Assembly (NCBI RefSeq): GCF_008085915.1
Contig: NZ_VSJK01000012.1
Span: 62,001 to 126,000, forward strand
Direction: 5' to 3'
Length of the DNA stretch: 64,000 nucleotides
DNA from: Oceaniovalibus sp. ACAM 378
GTDB lineage: Bacteria; Pseudomonadota; Alphaproteobacteria; Rhodobacterales; Rhodobacteraceae
Position 1 is the first letter of the stretch, and every line of letters begins with the position of its first letter. Below are positions 9,310 to 18,228 of this stretch, piece by piece. The notes beneath the pieces are model-generated. The model saw only the letters and a program-made list of their open reading frames with translations. It was not told the DNA's origin and did not search any database. The translations under genes and the position numbers were made by a program.

Positions 9310-10395
9310 TCAGCCCTCGCGCGATTCAAAGTCGATGCGCGGATCGACGAAGACATACATCAGGTCGGACAGGATGCCGACAACAAGTCCGATCAGCCCA
9401 AAGAAGAACAGTGTGCCGAAGATCACCGGATAATCCCGCGCCACCGCCGCCTCGAACCCCAGTCGGCCCAACCCATCAAGCGAGAATATGGTTTCGATGA
9501 TCAGCGATCCACCAAAGAACACACCGATGAACACCGACGGGAATCCGGCAATCACGATCAGCATCGCGTTGCGGAAGATATGCCCGTACAGAACCGCCGA
9601 TTCCGACAGGCCCTTGGCCTTGGCGGTGACGACATACTGTTTCTTTATCTCATCCAGAAAACTGTTCTTGGTCAGCAGGGTCAGCGTGGCAAAGGCGGAA
9701 ATCGTGCTGGCGATGACCGGAAGGGCGATATGCCAGAAATAATCCACCACCTTGCCCAGCAATGACATCTGATCCCAGTTGTCGCTGGTCAGACCGCGCA
9801 GCGGGAATATCTGAAAATACGATCCGCCCGCGAACAGCACCAACAGCAGAATCGCGAACAGGAACCCGGGAATCGCATAGGCGATGATGATCAGGCCGCT
9901 GGTCCAGGTATCGAAACTGCTGCCGTCCCGCACCGCCTTTCGGATGCCCAGAGGGATCGAGACAAGATAGGCGATCACCGTGCTCCATAATCCCAGCGTG
10001 ATCGACACCGGCATCTTTTCCAACACCAGATCCATGACCGAGATCGAGCGGAAGTAACTGTCGCCAAAATCGAAGCGGATATAGTTCCACATCATGTTCA
10101 GGAACCGCTCGAGCGGTGGCTTGTCAAAGCCGAATTCCTTTTCCAGCTTGGCGATGAATTCAGGCGGCAAGCCGCGCGACCCAACATAGTTTTCCGTCTC
10201 GAACCCCTGCTGCGCGCCTGCGTCTCCGCTGCCGCCAGAGATCCCGGCAAAAACGTCGCCTTCGCCCTCCAGCCTTGCGATGATCTGTTCGATCGGACCG
10301 CCGGGCACGAATTGCGTCAGGGTGAAGTTGATGATCATGATCCCGATCAAAGTCGGAATGATCAACAGCAACCGTCGAAGGATATAGGCGCCCAT
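9310..10395 (-). CDS. yejB: Peptide ABC transporter permease YejB
   Basis: Inner membrane permease of the OppB/DppB class, 361 residues. It begins with the typical [19 protein letters not shown] helix, has a periplasmic loop of about 110 residues containing [11 protein letters not shown], then the multi-helix core with the EAA loop around [19 protein letters not shown]. It pairs with YejE to form the translocation pore. It lies 11 bases after yejA and one base before yejE. Confidence 0.92.
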   Translation of the reverse strand: MGAYILRRLLLIIPTLIGIMIINFTLTQFVPGGPIEQIIARLEGEGDVFAGISGGSGDAGAQQGFETENYVGSRGLPPEFIAKLEKEFGFDKPPLERFLNMMWNYIRFDFGDSYFRSISVMDLVLEKMPVSITLGLWSTVIAYLVSIPLGIRKAVRDGSSFDTWTSGLIIIAYAIPGFLFAILLLVLFAGGSYFQIFPLRGLTSDNWDQMSLLGKVVDYFWHIALPVIASTISAFATLTLLTKNSFLDEIKKQYVVTAKAKGLSESAVLYGHIFRNAMLIVIAGFPSVFIGVFFGGSLIIETIFSLDGLGRLGFEAAVARDYPVIFGTLFFFGLIGLVVGILSDLMYVFVDPRIDFESREG

Positions 10396-10406
10396 ACGAC
10401 CGGTCT

Positions 10407-12449
10407 CTAACGCGACGACGCGATGGGACCGGAGTCCGCATTGGCCAGCCGTCTTTTGCGGCGAATTCTGTACCCGACGAAGCCAGCAAGTGCGAGAAAG
10501 CCAAGCACTCCGGCAATCAGCGTGGCATCCGCATCGCCGTCATCGCTGATGGTCCCGGCGATATTTTTCGCCTTCTCGGCATTGTACCACCAGAAATCCA
10601 ACTGTCCCAAAGCATAGGGCGGCAGCGGCTCGGGGTGTTCGAACATATCGTAATAGGCGACCCAGAAGGTGTTGTTATACCAGACCGGCACAACGAAATA
10701 CTCGGCCCGCAGGATACGGTCGATGGCGCGCACGCTGGCCTGCATATCCTCTAGGGTTTCGGACTTCACCACGTCGTCGATAAGCTGGTCAACCGCCGGA
10801 CTGCAGAACCCGGCGGGGTTGAACACATCGTCGCGGTCTTCACAGCCATAGCGTTGGGAAATCCCCAGCCCTTCTTCCAGACCGTTCACATAATTGTCGA
10901 ACACCATGTCGAAATCATGCTCACGGACCCGCAGGGTGTATTGCGCATCGTCGATCCGGTTATAGACCGCCTTGACCCCCAGCCGTTTCAGATTGTCGAT
11001 ATAGGGCAACAGAATACGGTCGAAACTGGGATTGTTCTCAACCAGTTCGACGGTCAGCGGCTGGCCGTCCTTCATCCGGATGCCTTCCGGTCCCGTCATC
11101 CATCCCGCCGCATCCAGCAGCGCCGAAGCCGCTGTCAGCGCATCGCGGTCAAGCTGCCGGTCGCTTCCGGGACTGGGCATGACGGCAGGTTCGGTCAGGA
11201 TCGCCGGATCGACAAGATCGCCCAGCTTTTGCAGCAATTCCAACTCGCGCCCTTCGGGCAGGCCCGTTGCGGCAAGCGGGGTGTTTTCCCAGAACGATGT
11301 GCGGTGCGCGAACAGCCCATATTGCAGGGTGTCATTCGTCCAGGTGAAATTGAACATCGCGCCCAGCGCCTGCCTGACGCGAACATCCTGAAACTTTTCC
11401 TTGCGCAGATTGAAGACAAAACCGCTCGCCGCCGGAAGGCTGCCGTTGGGCAGTTCCTTTTTCACGATGGTGCCATCGTCAATGTTTGGAAAGTCATAGG
11501 AGGTCGCCCAGTCGATCGAGCTTGTCTCTTGCCGGAAGGTATAGACCCCCGCCTTCAGCCCTTCGATGGCGGCGGTGCTGTCGGCAAAGAACTCGACCCG
11601 CATCTTGTCGAAATTCGCGCGCCCCTGCATGATCGGCAGATCCTTGCCCCAGTAATCGGGGTTGCGGGTGGCGACGATCCTACGGTTCACCTCGACCTCG
11701 GAAATCACATAGGGGCCGGAGCCGGGCGAATTTTCCAGCCGCGATTCGTCCAGCCGGGCACCGGTGTCGTCGTACCATTTCTTCTGGAACACCACGAAAT
11801 ACCCGGCCTGACCAATCCGGCCCTTTTTCGGAACATCGGGATTGAAGAAAAACTTGATACGCTGTGGGCCCAAAACCTCGGCCGAGGGAATCAGGCTTTT
11901 GACCGAGGATGAAAACGACGGCAGACCCTGTTCGGTCATCAGATCATAGGTGAATTTCACATCTTCGGCAGTCAGCGGCGAGCCATCGGAAAACCGCGCC
12001 TCGGGACGCAGGTTGAAGATTACCCAATCCTGACTTTCGGGATACTCCAGCGTTTCGCACAGCATGCAATACGAGCCATAGGCATCGTCGGCGGTCGAAA
12101 TCATGATCTGTTCATAGGGCAGAACAGAAAACCCATGCGCCCGCCCCTTGCGGGTATAGGGGTTCATCGAATCGAAGGTGCCCCGCGCCCATGTCGAAAT
12201 CTCGCCACCCTTCGGCGCGTCCGGGTTCACGTAATTCAGATGGGTGAAATCCGCATCATAGACCAATCCGCCGAGGTCGGAAAAACCGTGGCTGACGGTG
12301 ATATTCTCGTCGCTCTGCGCACGGACCATCGTCGCACCCAGCGCAATCGCGACCCCCGCCAACAATGCAGCCCCCCATCGCAGCGCACGTTCCACCGGAT
12401 CGGTACGCGACAGAATACGCGACGGGATAGCGGGTTGGGGGTGGGGCAT
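10407..12449 (-). CDS. yejA: Peptide ABC transporter substrate-binding protein YejA with C-terminal membrane anchor
   Basis: Family 5 extracellular solute-binding protein of 680 residues, first gene of yejABEF. An N-terminal signal segment (about 22-45) precedes the binding domain, which has the family landmarks [21 protein letters not shown] split by a strand turn, [13 protein letters not shown] and [11 protein letters not shown]. Unlike E. coli YejA (about 600 residues) it ends with a hydrophobic stretch at about 642-660 followed by RIRRKRR, which looks like a membrane helix with a positive cytoplasmic tail. That would tether the binding protein to the inner membrane beside its permease (inference). 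The ATG at 12449 follows an AGGAG box at a spacing of seven. Confidence 0.9.
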   Translation of the reverse strand: MPHPQPAIPSRILSRTDPVERALRWGAALLAGVAIALGATMVRAQSDENITVSHGFSDLGGLVYDADFTHLNYVNPDAPKGGEISTWARGTFDSMNPYTRKGRAHGFSVLPYEQIMISTADDAYGSYCMLCETLEYPESQDWVIFNLRPEARFSDGSPLTAEDVKFTYDLMTEQGLPSFSSSVKSLIPSAEVLGPQRIKFFFNPDVPKKGRIGQAGYFVVFQKKWYDDTGARLDESRLENSPGSGPYVISEVEVNRRIVATRNPDYWGKDLPIMQGRANFDKMRVEFFADSTAAIEGLKAGVYTFRQETSSIDWATSYDFPNIDDGTIVKKELPNGSLPAASGFVFNLRKEKFQDVRVRQALGAMFNFTWTNDTLQYGLFAHRTSFWENTPLAATGLPEGRELELLQKLGDLVDPAILTEPAVMPSPGSDRQLDRDALTAASALLDAAGWMTGPEGIRMKDGQPLTVELVENNPSFDRILLPYIDNLKRLGVKAVYNRIDDAQYTLRVREHDFDMVFDNYVNGLEEGLGISQRYGCEDRDDVFNPAGFCSPAVDQLIDDVVKSETLEDMQASVRAIDRILRAEYFVVPVWYNNTFWVAYYDMFEHPEPLPPYALGQLDFWWYNAEKAKNIAGTISDDGDADATLIAGVLGFLALAGFVGYRIRRKRRLANADSGPIASSR

Positions 12450-12602
12450 CGACGGCTCCTAAATCGGCACGGATGTGGTGCGGGCGGGCGAGATCCTGCC
12501 CGTTACAAGCGTTGTTTCACGGTAAGGTCGGGTGCGGAATGATCAAGCCGAAACTGGTGAACTTGTGGTGATCCGACCGTATGCCGCCAGCGCGATACGA
12601 AA

Positions 12603-12625
12603 ATGCCGGCCACGGGGGCCGGCAT
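12603..12625 (-). terminator. Intrinsic terminator after the cytochrome cy gene
   Basis: Perfect 9-bp stem ATGCCGGCC / GGCCGGCAT with a 5-base loop. Read on the minus strand the stem is followed by TTTT. It lies 27 bases after the stop of the cytochrome gene at 12652, in the gap before yejA. Confidence 0.7.
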
Positions 12626-12651
12626 CCGGGGCGTGCGCACGGGTGGTGCGA

Positions 12652-13164
12652 TCAGCCTGAAAATGTCTCAAGATAAGCGATGAGGTTGGCACGGTCGGTG
12701 TCCTTGGGCAGACCGGAAAAGCTCATCTTGGTGCCCGGTGCGTATTGCTTCGGGTTGGCCAGGAAGCCGAACAGATGTTCATGATCCCAAACCTGTGCCA
12801 CCTCTTCCAGCGCGCCAGAGTAGTTGAAACCGTCAACTGAATCGACCGCGCGTCCGACGACGCCGTCCAGATGCGGGCCAGTGCCGTTTGATCCGTCAAG
12901 TTTGTGACAGGCCTTGCACTTGGAGAACACCCGTTCGCCGGCAGCGGCATCGGCCGATGCCATCAATTCGGCGACATCCACTTCGGGTGCTGATTCGTCG
13001 ACCTCTTCGATGCCGGTCTCGATCGCATAGGCTTGTTGGTGGTCTTCGCCGTGGTCACCGCCGGTGTGATACAGCGTTTCCGCCACCCACCCGCCAAGCA
13101 GGAATACCAGAAGCGCCCCGCAGAAGGCGCCAACGATCTTGGTCAGGGTCATTGTGTCGAACAT
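12652..13164 (-). CDS. cycM: Membrane-anchored cytochrome c (cytochrome cy / CycM type)
   Basis: Electron carrier between the bc1 complex and terminal oxidases, held to the periplasmic face of the inner membrane. The 170-residue protein starts MFDTMTLTK, as in Rhodobacter cytochrome cy, and has an uncleaved N-terminal membrane anchor (about 9-28), an acidic spacer (about 35-75) and a class I cytochrome c domain. Haem is attached at CKACH (Cys83, Cys86, His87) and the axial methionine is in KMSFSG (Met147). The ATG at 13164 is chosen over an open frame to 13314 because the family begins there. Divergent from pheA, an arrangement I know from Rhodobacterales. Confidence 0.93.
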   Translation of the reverse strand: MFDTMTLTKIVGAFCGALLVFLLGGWVAETLYHTGGDHGEDHQQAYAIETGIEEVDESAPEVDVAELMASADAAAGERVFSKCKACHKLDGSNGTGPHLDGVVGRAVDSVDGFNYSGALEEVAQVWDHEHLFGFLANPKQYAPGTKMSFSGLPKDTDRANLIAYLETFSG

Positions 13165-13295
13165 GTCGCGATCCGTCTTGCCAGTTGGTTGACAGCTTCC
13201 TATCCCCTTACAGCACCCGCTTTCAAGCGATATGAACCGCGACCATTCGCCCTTGGCCAATTTTCCAGAGCGACGGGGCGCAGAAAAGGACAACC

Positions 13296-14135
13296 ATGAC
13301 CAGATCGATCGCATTTCAGGGCGAACTTGGCGCTTATGGTCATCAGGCCTGCGTCCAGGCGCGACCCGATTTCACTCCCCATCCCTGCACCACATTCGAA
13401 GACGCGATTTCCGCCGTGCGCAACGGCGACGCCGAGCTTGGAATGATCGCGGTCGAGAATTCGACCTATGGTCGGGTGGCCGACGTGCATTCGCTGTTGC
13501 CCGAAAGCGGGCTGAAAATTGTCGATGAAACCTTTGTACGGGTCCATATCAATCTGCTGGCCGTGCCGGGCACCCGGCTGGAGCAGGTCAAGACGGCGAT
13601 GAGCCATACGGTGCTGCTGGGTCAGTGCCGCACTTTCTTGAAAGACCACGCCATCCGTCCGCTGACCGGGATCGACACTGCCGGATCTGCGGCGCTTGTG
13701 GCGCAGGCGGGCGAACCTTCGGCGGCGGCGCTGGCCAGCGAGTTGGCGGGCGAAATCTATGGGCTCGACGTGCTGGCCCGGCATATTGAAGATTTCGACA
13801 ACAACACCACCCGGTTCCTTGTCATGGCCCGCGACGCGGATCTGTCGCGCCGCGGTGACGGCCCGATGATCACGTCTTTCGTGTTCCGCGTGCGCAACAT
13901 CCCCGCTGCGCTGTACAAGGCGATGGGCGGTTTCGCGACCAACAGCATCAACATGACGAAGCTGGAAAGTTATATGGTCGGCGGCGATTTCACCGCGACC
14001 CAGTTCTATGCTGACGTCGAGGGCCACCCCGAAGATGCCAACATGCTCCGCGCGTTCGAAGAGCTTGAACACTTTACCGATGAGATCATCATGCTGGGCA
14101 CCTATCCCGCCGATCCTCGCCGCATCGGAGCCTGA
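13296..14135 (+). CDS. pheA: Prephenate dehydratase
   Basis: Converts prephenate to phenylpyruvate in phenylalanine synthesis. The 279-residue monofunctional enzyme has the periplasmic-binding-like catalytic domain (about 1-180), starting [15 protein letters not shown], with the substrate-binding TTRF motif in [14 protein letters not shown]-terminal ACT domain (about 190-270) has PAALYKA and LESY, the equivalents of the GALxx and ESRP regulatory motifs, so feedback inhibition by phenylalanine is expected. There is no chorismate mutase domain, as usual in alphaproteobacteria. Three bases separate it from a Lin0512-family gene in the same direction. Confidence 0.95.
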   Translation: MTRSIAFQGELGAYGHQACVQARPDFTPHPCTTFEDAISAVRNGDAELGMIAVENSTYGRVADVHSLLPESGLKIVDETFVRVHINLLAVPGTRLEQVKTAMSHTVLLGQCRTFLKDHAIRPLTGIDTAGSAALVAQAGEPSAAALASELAGEIYGLDVLARHIEDFDNNTTRFLVMARDADLSRRGDGPMITSFVFRVRNIPAALYKAMGGFATNSINMTKLESYMVGGDFTATQFYADVEGHPEDANMLRAFEELEHFTDEIIMLGTYPADPRRIGA

Positions 14136-14138
14136 GCC

Positions 14139-14501
14139 ATGAAGCGACGCCTTCTGACAGAATTCGGCATGGGGACATCCCTGCGCCGACAGGACTATAC
14201 CGAGGCTTCGGTCAGGGCGCTGAGAGATGCGCTGTGGCACAATTCAATCAATCTTGCCGAACTGTTCGGGTTCGACAAAAATGCCATGCTGATCGACGTG
14301 GAAGTCGGCGTGCAACAGCCCGAAGCAGTCGACACCGCCGCTCTGGCCGCCGTATTCCCCTATGGGCAACCGGTGGTGCGGGTGGTCAAGGGCGGGCTGG
14401 ACGTGCCCCGCGCTGATGGCGGCAAACCCACGGTGATTGCCAATGCCGCGATTTCGGTCAGTTTCGACATGAGCAGGGCCGACGAGGCCGGGGGAGAGTG
14501 A
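14139..14501 (+). CDS. Lin0512-family protein, first of a tandem pair
   Basis: A 120-residue protein of the conserved Lin0512 family (TIGR02058), whose function is not known. Family landmarks are the opening LTEFGMGTSLRRQDYTEA, ALRDALWHNSI and VKGGLDV. There is no signal peptide and no membrane segment. It follows pheA by three bases and precedes a paralogue whose ATG lies two bases after its stop, so pheA and both Lin0512 genes probably form one operon. Relative to its neighbour it has TEFGMGTSLRRQ where the second copy has IEMGTGNDLHGQ, so the two copies have diverged in the conserved N-terminal motif. Confidence 0.8.
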   Translation: MKRRLLTEFGMGTSLRRQDYTEASVRALRDALWHNSINLAELFGFDKNAMLIDVEVGVQQPEAVDTAALAAVFPYGQPVVRVVKGGLDVPRADGGKPTVIANAAISVSFDMSRADEAGGE

Positions 14502-14503
14502 CC

Positions 14504-14860
14504 ATGCAGCGGTTCATCATCGAAATGGGCACGGGCAACGATCTGCACGGGCAGGATTACACCAAGGCTGCCCGCCGCGCGATCGAAGACGCGATTCGCC
14601 ATTCCTCGATTCCGCTGTTCGGCGCGCTGGACCTGCCGCACGATACGATGGAGGTGCGGGTGACTGTCGCCGTCCAGAACCCCGATGCGGTGGATTGCGC
14701 AGCGCTGGCCACCGGCCTGCCCCGGGGCCGGGTCAGCGTCACGGCGGTGCATGGCGGGCTTGACGTGACCAACCCCGACACCGGCGAAATCACGGTGATC
14801 GCAACCGCCGCAGTCGAGGCGTTTCTGCCGCCGCAAACCGGCTGGACGTCCAACGCCTGA
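14504..14860 (+). CDS. Lin0512-family protein, second of a tandem pair
   Basis: A 118-residue paralogue of the preceding gene. It keeps the canonical family opening FIIEMGTGNDLHGQDYTKAA, then AIEDAIRHSSI and VHGGLDVTNPDTGEI. The ATG at 14504 is favoured because GGGGGAGAG lies five bases upstream; the GTG at 14498 would have no space for a ribosome site. The close spacing suggests the two paralogues are made in equal amounts and could form a hetero-oligomer (inference). The 3' end meets a convergent TPP-dependent enzyme gene 12 bases away. Confidence 0.8.
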   Translation: MQRFIIEMGTGNDLHGQDYTKAARRAIEDAIRHSSIPLFGALDLPHDTMEVRVTVAVQNPDAVDCAALATGLPRGRVSVTAVHGGLDVTNPDTGEITVIATAAVEAFLPPQTGWTSNA

Positions 14861-14872
14861 GGGCGCCCGGGA

Positions 14873-16531
14873 TTACCGCCCCAGTCGCGCCAGTGCCGCC
14901 GCGCGTGTTCCGCTCAGGCTCTGGCCGGTGGACAAGGTGTCCGGGTCGACCTGCAATTCGATCACCGCCGGTTTACCGCTGTCCCGCGCCCGCGCGAATG
15001 CCACCGGAAAATCCGCTGTCGCCACAACCGTTTCGCCGTGCCCGCCATAGGCACGGGCCAGTGCGGCGAAATCCGGATTGACCAGATCGGTGCCGCTGAC
15101 CCGCCCGGGATAGTGGTTTTCCTGATGCATGCGGATTGTACCGTAACGCCCGTTGTTAACCACCACCACAATAGGCGTCGCGCCATGCTGGACCGCCGTG
15201 GACATCTCATTCAGCGTCATCTGGAAACACCCGTCCCCGGCAAGGCACACCACGCATGACCCCGGACTGGCGAGCGATGCCGCGATGGCCGCCGGAAATC
15301 CATATCCCATCGACCCGCTGGTCGGAGCCAGTTGCGTGCCATAATGTTTAAACCGGAAATATCGGTGCAGGAAGGCGGCATAGTTGCCCGCGCCGTTGGT
15401 CAGCACCGCGTCATCGGGCAGGTTGGCCGACAGCCAGCCGATCACCTGTTCCAGCTTGACCGCACCCGGCGTTTCCTTGGGCTGTTGCCAAGTCTCGTAT
15501 TCTGCCCGCGCTGTCGCCTGCCATTCCAAATCGCGGGGCGGAGGCGTCAGCCGGACCAGCGCCGCCAGAACATCCGCCGCACGCGCCGGAATTGCCAGAT
15601 CGGTGCGGTACACCCGCCCAATCTCGTCCGGCGACGGGTGAATATGGGCAATCGCAACGCCCGGCGCGGCAGGATCAATCAGCTCGTACCCTCCCGTCGG
15701 AATATCCCCAAACCGCGTACCCAGCAGCACCAGCAGATCGGCAGATTGCAGCCGCGCGCCCAGTTGCGGGTTCATCCCCACGGCCAGATCCCCGGCATAG
15801 GCGGGCGAACGGTTGTCCATATGCCCCTGACGGCGGAAGGTCACCGCGACCGGCAACCCCCAGCTTTCGGCGAAATCCTTTAGGTCGGCTGCGGCTTGCT
15901 CTGACCAGCCCGGACCGCCAGCCACGATCAAGGGGCGTTCGGCGGCAGCGATCATTCCCGCCAAGGCCGACACCTGCGCATCGGAAACCCCAGCAATGGC
16001 AGGCGCGGTGGGGGCCAGATCGGGCGCGTCGGACAGGGCCGACAGCATGTCTTCGGGCAGAGCCAGAACCACCGGACCGGGGCGACCCGACATCGCCATA
16101 TGAAACGCGCGGTTGATGTATTCCGGCAAGCGCTCGGTCTGATCGACTTCGGCCACCCATTTCACAAAGCTGCCAAAAACGCTGCGGTAATCGACCTCCT
16201 GAAAGGCCTCGCGGTCGCGGTGGCCCCGGGAGATCTGTCCGACAAAGGCGATCATCGGGGTGGAATCCTGCATCGCGACATGCAGACCGGCGCAGGCATT
16301 GCTGACCCCCGGCCCTCGGGTGACGAACAGCACGCCGGGCTGTCCGGTCAGCTTGCCCCATGCCTCGGCCATCATCGCGGCGCCGCCTTCCTGACGGCAG
16401 ACGGTGTTGGGAATCCCGATCTCGTAAAGCCCGTCGAGCGCCGCCAGAAAACTCTCGCCGGGAACCGAGAACACCCGCCCGACCCCATGCGCCGCAAGAG
16501 CGTTTGCCAGAATCTCGCCACCGTGCCGCAT
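14873..16531 (-). CDS. Thiamine pyrophosphate-dependent enzyme, acetolactate synthase large-subunit-like
   Basis: A 552-residue member of the ThDP-dependent decarboxylase/carboligase family. The N-terminal PYR domain (about 1-165) includes VFSVPGESFLAALDGL and the catalytic glutamate in CRQEGGAAMMAEAWGK. A central TPP_enzyme_M domain (about 185-320) and a C-terminal PP domain follow, with the ThDP motif GDG...N represented by AGDGCFQMTLNEMSTAVQHG and VVVNNGRYG. Length and motifs fit acetolactate synthase, but the absence of a small regulatory subunit gene nearby suggests a degradative or atypical enzyme; the substrate is not certain. The ATG at 16531 begins the family homology; the longer frame to 16624 does not. 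Confidence 0.85.
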   Translation of the reverse strand: MRHGGEILANALAAHGVGRVFSVPGESFLAALDGLYEIGIPNTVCRQEGGAAMMAEAWGKLTGQPGVLFVTRGPGVSNACAGLHVAMQDSTPMIAFVGQISRGHRDREAFQEVDYRSVFGSFVKWVAEVDQTERLPEYINRAFHMAMSGRPGPVVLALPEDMLSALSDAPDLAPTAPAIAGVSDAQVSALAGMIAAAERPLIVAGGPGWSEQAAADLKDFAESWGLPVAVTFRRQGHMDNRSPAYAGDLAVGMNPQLGARLQSADLLVLLGTRFGDIPTGGYELIDPAAPGVAIAHIHPSPDEIGRVYRTDLAIPARAADVLAALVRLTPPPRDLEWQATARAEYETWQQPKETPGAVKLEQVIGWLSANLPDDAVLTNGAGNYAAFLHRYFRFKHYGTQLAPTSGSMGYGFPAAIAASLASPGSCVVCLAGDGCFQMTLNEMSTAVQHGATPIVVVVNNGRYGTIRMHQENHYPGRVSGTDLVNPDFAALARAYGGHGETVVATADFPVAFARARDSGKPAVIELQVDPDTLSTGQSLSGTRAAALARLGR

Positions 16532-16635
16532 CGCCGTTCTCCGTTTTCGTGTCACCGATCTTGTCGCCAATCGTGACGGTGTTTGTTTTGTTGTTGTGGT
16601 GCATCCGGTCCCGGTCTGCACCAACCCGATCCTGA

Positions 16636-16925
16636 AAGGCTGACTACATATTGCTTTGCATCTCTGGCACCCTGCATAAAGCCTCCAACAACTGCAAGAT
16701 GCTGGCCGAGGCGGCGCGGCTTAACGGCAGGCCCCACGCCGATGCTGATCTGCGCTTACCGCTCTATGACGGCGATTTTGAAACTTCGGATGGCATCCCC
16801 GGTGCGGTCGAACACTGGCAGCACAAATCTCAGAGGCCGGAGCGGTCGTGATCGCGACGCCCGAGTACAATCAGCCGCTGTCGGATGTGCGGAAAAATGC
16901 GTTGGATCCGGTCAGACCGAACTGA
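16636..16925 (+). pseudogene. Broken NADPH-dependent FMN reductase gene
   Basis: Remains of a flavodoxin-fold FMN reductase. From about 16639 the frame reads ADYILLCISGTLHKASNN, then LAEAARLNG and DLRLPLYDGDFE, all family landmarks, but the expected ATG is replaced by AAG. Near 16820 the frame shifts: the continuation is ISEAGAVVIATPEYNQPLSD and RKNALD, the FMN/NADPH site, in a different frame. The copy ends at a TGA at 16923, about 90 residues short of a full protein, where its sequence turns into an inverted copy of the end of the carbonic anhydrase gene. Three lesions (start, frameshift, truncation) make it non-functional. Confidence 0.75.
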
Positions 16926-16950
16926 AAGTCCCGCTGACCGGATCCAACGC
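16899..16950. repeat. Perfect 17-bp inverted repeat at the carbonic anhydrase 3' end
   Basis: GCGTTGGATCCGGTCAG at 16899-16915 and its exact reverse complement at 16934-16950, with an 18-base loop. The left arm carries the last codons of the FMN reductase pseudogene on one strand and the carbonic anhydrase stop codon on the other; the right arm codes for ALDPV near the carbonic anhydrase C-terminus. There is no T-tract, so it is not a classical intrinsic terminator, though the hairpin could act at the 3' end of either transcript. Confidence 0.85.
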
Positions 16951-17559
16951 GTGCAATTCACCTTCGCCGATGTCGTTCCAAAGCCCGTGCAGGCTCAGCC
17001 GTTCTTCGTTTACGGCGTCTGCGATGAACGGAAAGGTCATCAGGTTGTCCAGCGATATCCGCACCGCAACTTTTTCCAGTTCGGTGCGCCGCGCCTGTTC
17101 GTCCACGTCCGGAAGGCCATCGAATCCCGGGCGCAGAATATCCATCCAGCGACCGATAAAGCTCGACTTCTGCTCCAGATCGGGGGCTTGCCCCGAACAC
17201 ATGTCATAACAACCCTGCACGCCGCCGCAGTTGGAGTGACCCAGCACGATCAGATGCGCCACCTTCAGCGCACTGACGGCGTATTCTACCGCCGCCGAGG
17301 TGCCGTGATGGTCGCCATCGGGCGTGTAAGGCGGCACAAGGCTGGCAATGTTGCGATGGATAAAGAATTCGCCCTGATCCGCGCCAAAGATCGAGGTGAC
17401 ATGCACCCGGCTGTCACAGCACGAGATCACCATGGCGCGGGGCCGCTGGCCTTCGTCTGCAAGGCGTTTGTACCACACCCGGTTTTCAGCATAGGTCGTC
17501 GCCTTCCAGCCGTGAAAACGTTGGATCAGATAGGCGGGAAGTGGGCGGACATGGGGCAT
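16912..17559 (-). CDS. Beta-class carbonic anhydrase
   Basis: Zinc enzyme that interconverts carbon dioxide and bicarbonate. The 215-residue protein carries the beta-class ligands: Cys47, Asp49 and Arg51 in SCCDSRV, and His108 and Cys111 in GHSNCGG. Length and the closing GLWNDIGEGELHALD fit the family. No signal peptide is seen, so it is cytoplasmic. Its stop codon lies in the left arm of a perfect inverted repeat shared with a broken FMN reductase gene on the other strand. Divergent from the small gene at 17697. Confidence 0.93.
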   Translation of the reverse strand: MPHVRPLPAYLIQRFHGWKATTYAENRVWYKRLADEGQRPRAMVISCCDSRVHVTSIFGADQGEFFIHRNIASLVPPYTPDGDHHGTSAAVEYAVSALKVAHLIVLGHSNCGGVQGCYDMCSGQAPDLEQKSSFIGRWMDILRPGFDGLPDVDEQARRTELEKVAVRISLDNLMTFPFIADAVNEERLSLHGLWNDIGEGELHALDPVSGTFSSV

Positions 17560-17696
17560 CTGTCAGACCTGAGGCTGGGATGTTCTCGGCCTGTCTAGCG
17601 GGCATTTTGCAGGAATTCGAGCTATTTCTGCCGCCCCCCGCAAGGAATTCTTGAGCAATCGATGGCACACCCATGGCGGGGCGCAAGGGGTATGGC

Positions 17697-18086
17697 ATGA
17701 GTGAAATCATCGGGGTCACCAATCTGGTTCCGCGCGAGGGGATATCCATCGATAATGAAACCCTCGCGCATCTGCGCGGCGTCGGCAATCCGCAGGTGGT
17801 CAACCGCGCGCTGGGCGAAGCGCTTGAGGATCTGGCCCTTGCCATGTCCCGCGCGGCCATCGCCTATCGCGACGACAGGTTTGAACGTCTGGATGCCGCC
17901 AGCCGCGAGACGGCCCATGCGGCGGCTCTTCTCGGGCTTGACCGGCTGGGCCGTGTGGCCTGCACAGTGGCCGTCTTGACGCACAGCCACGATTCCGTTG
18001 CGCTGGCGGCCAATCTGTCGCGGATGATCCGGCTGGGCAACGATGCGCTGACCGCCATCTGGGATTTGCAGGACAGGATCGTCTGA
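17697..18086 (+). CDS. Small helical protein, possibly Hpt-like
   Basis: A 129-residue, probably all-helical cytoplasmic protein. The part from about residue 60 (ASRETAHAAALLGLDRLGRV) resembles the helix that carries the phospho-accepting histidine in Hpt domains, and the tail AIWDLQD resembles other Rhodobacterales proteins of this type, but I cannot confirm that the histidine sits in the right place. The ATG at 17697 is chosen because AAGGGG lies six bases upstream; an in-frame ATG at 17673 has no such site. It stands alone, divergent from carbonic anhydrase and about 140 bases before a leucyl aminopeptidase gene. Confidence 0.65.
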   Translation: MSEIIGVTNLVPREGISIDNETLAHLRGVGNPQVVNRALGEALEDLALAMSRAAIAYRDDRFERLDAASRETAHAAALLGLDRLGRVACTVAVLTHSHDSVALAANLSRMIRLGNDALTAIWDLQDRIV

Positions 18087-18228
18087 TCTGTCATCACCTG
18101 ACACCTTGCAGGCGCGCGGCGGGCGGATAGGGTGGGCAGCAGAACGCAACGGCGCCCTGCCCCGTGATCGGACCATTTCAGCGGACCGGTGATCGGCCCT
18201 CGGCCCGCCCCCAAGGAAAGACATCGCG

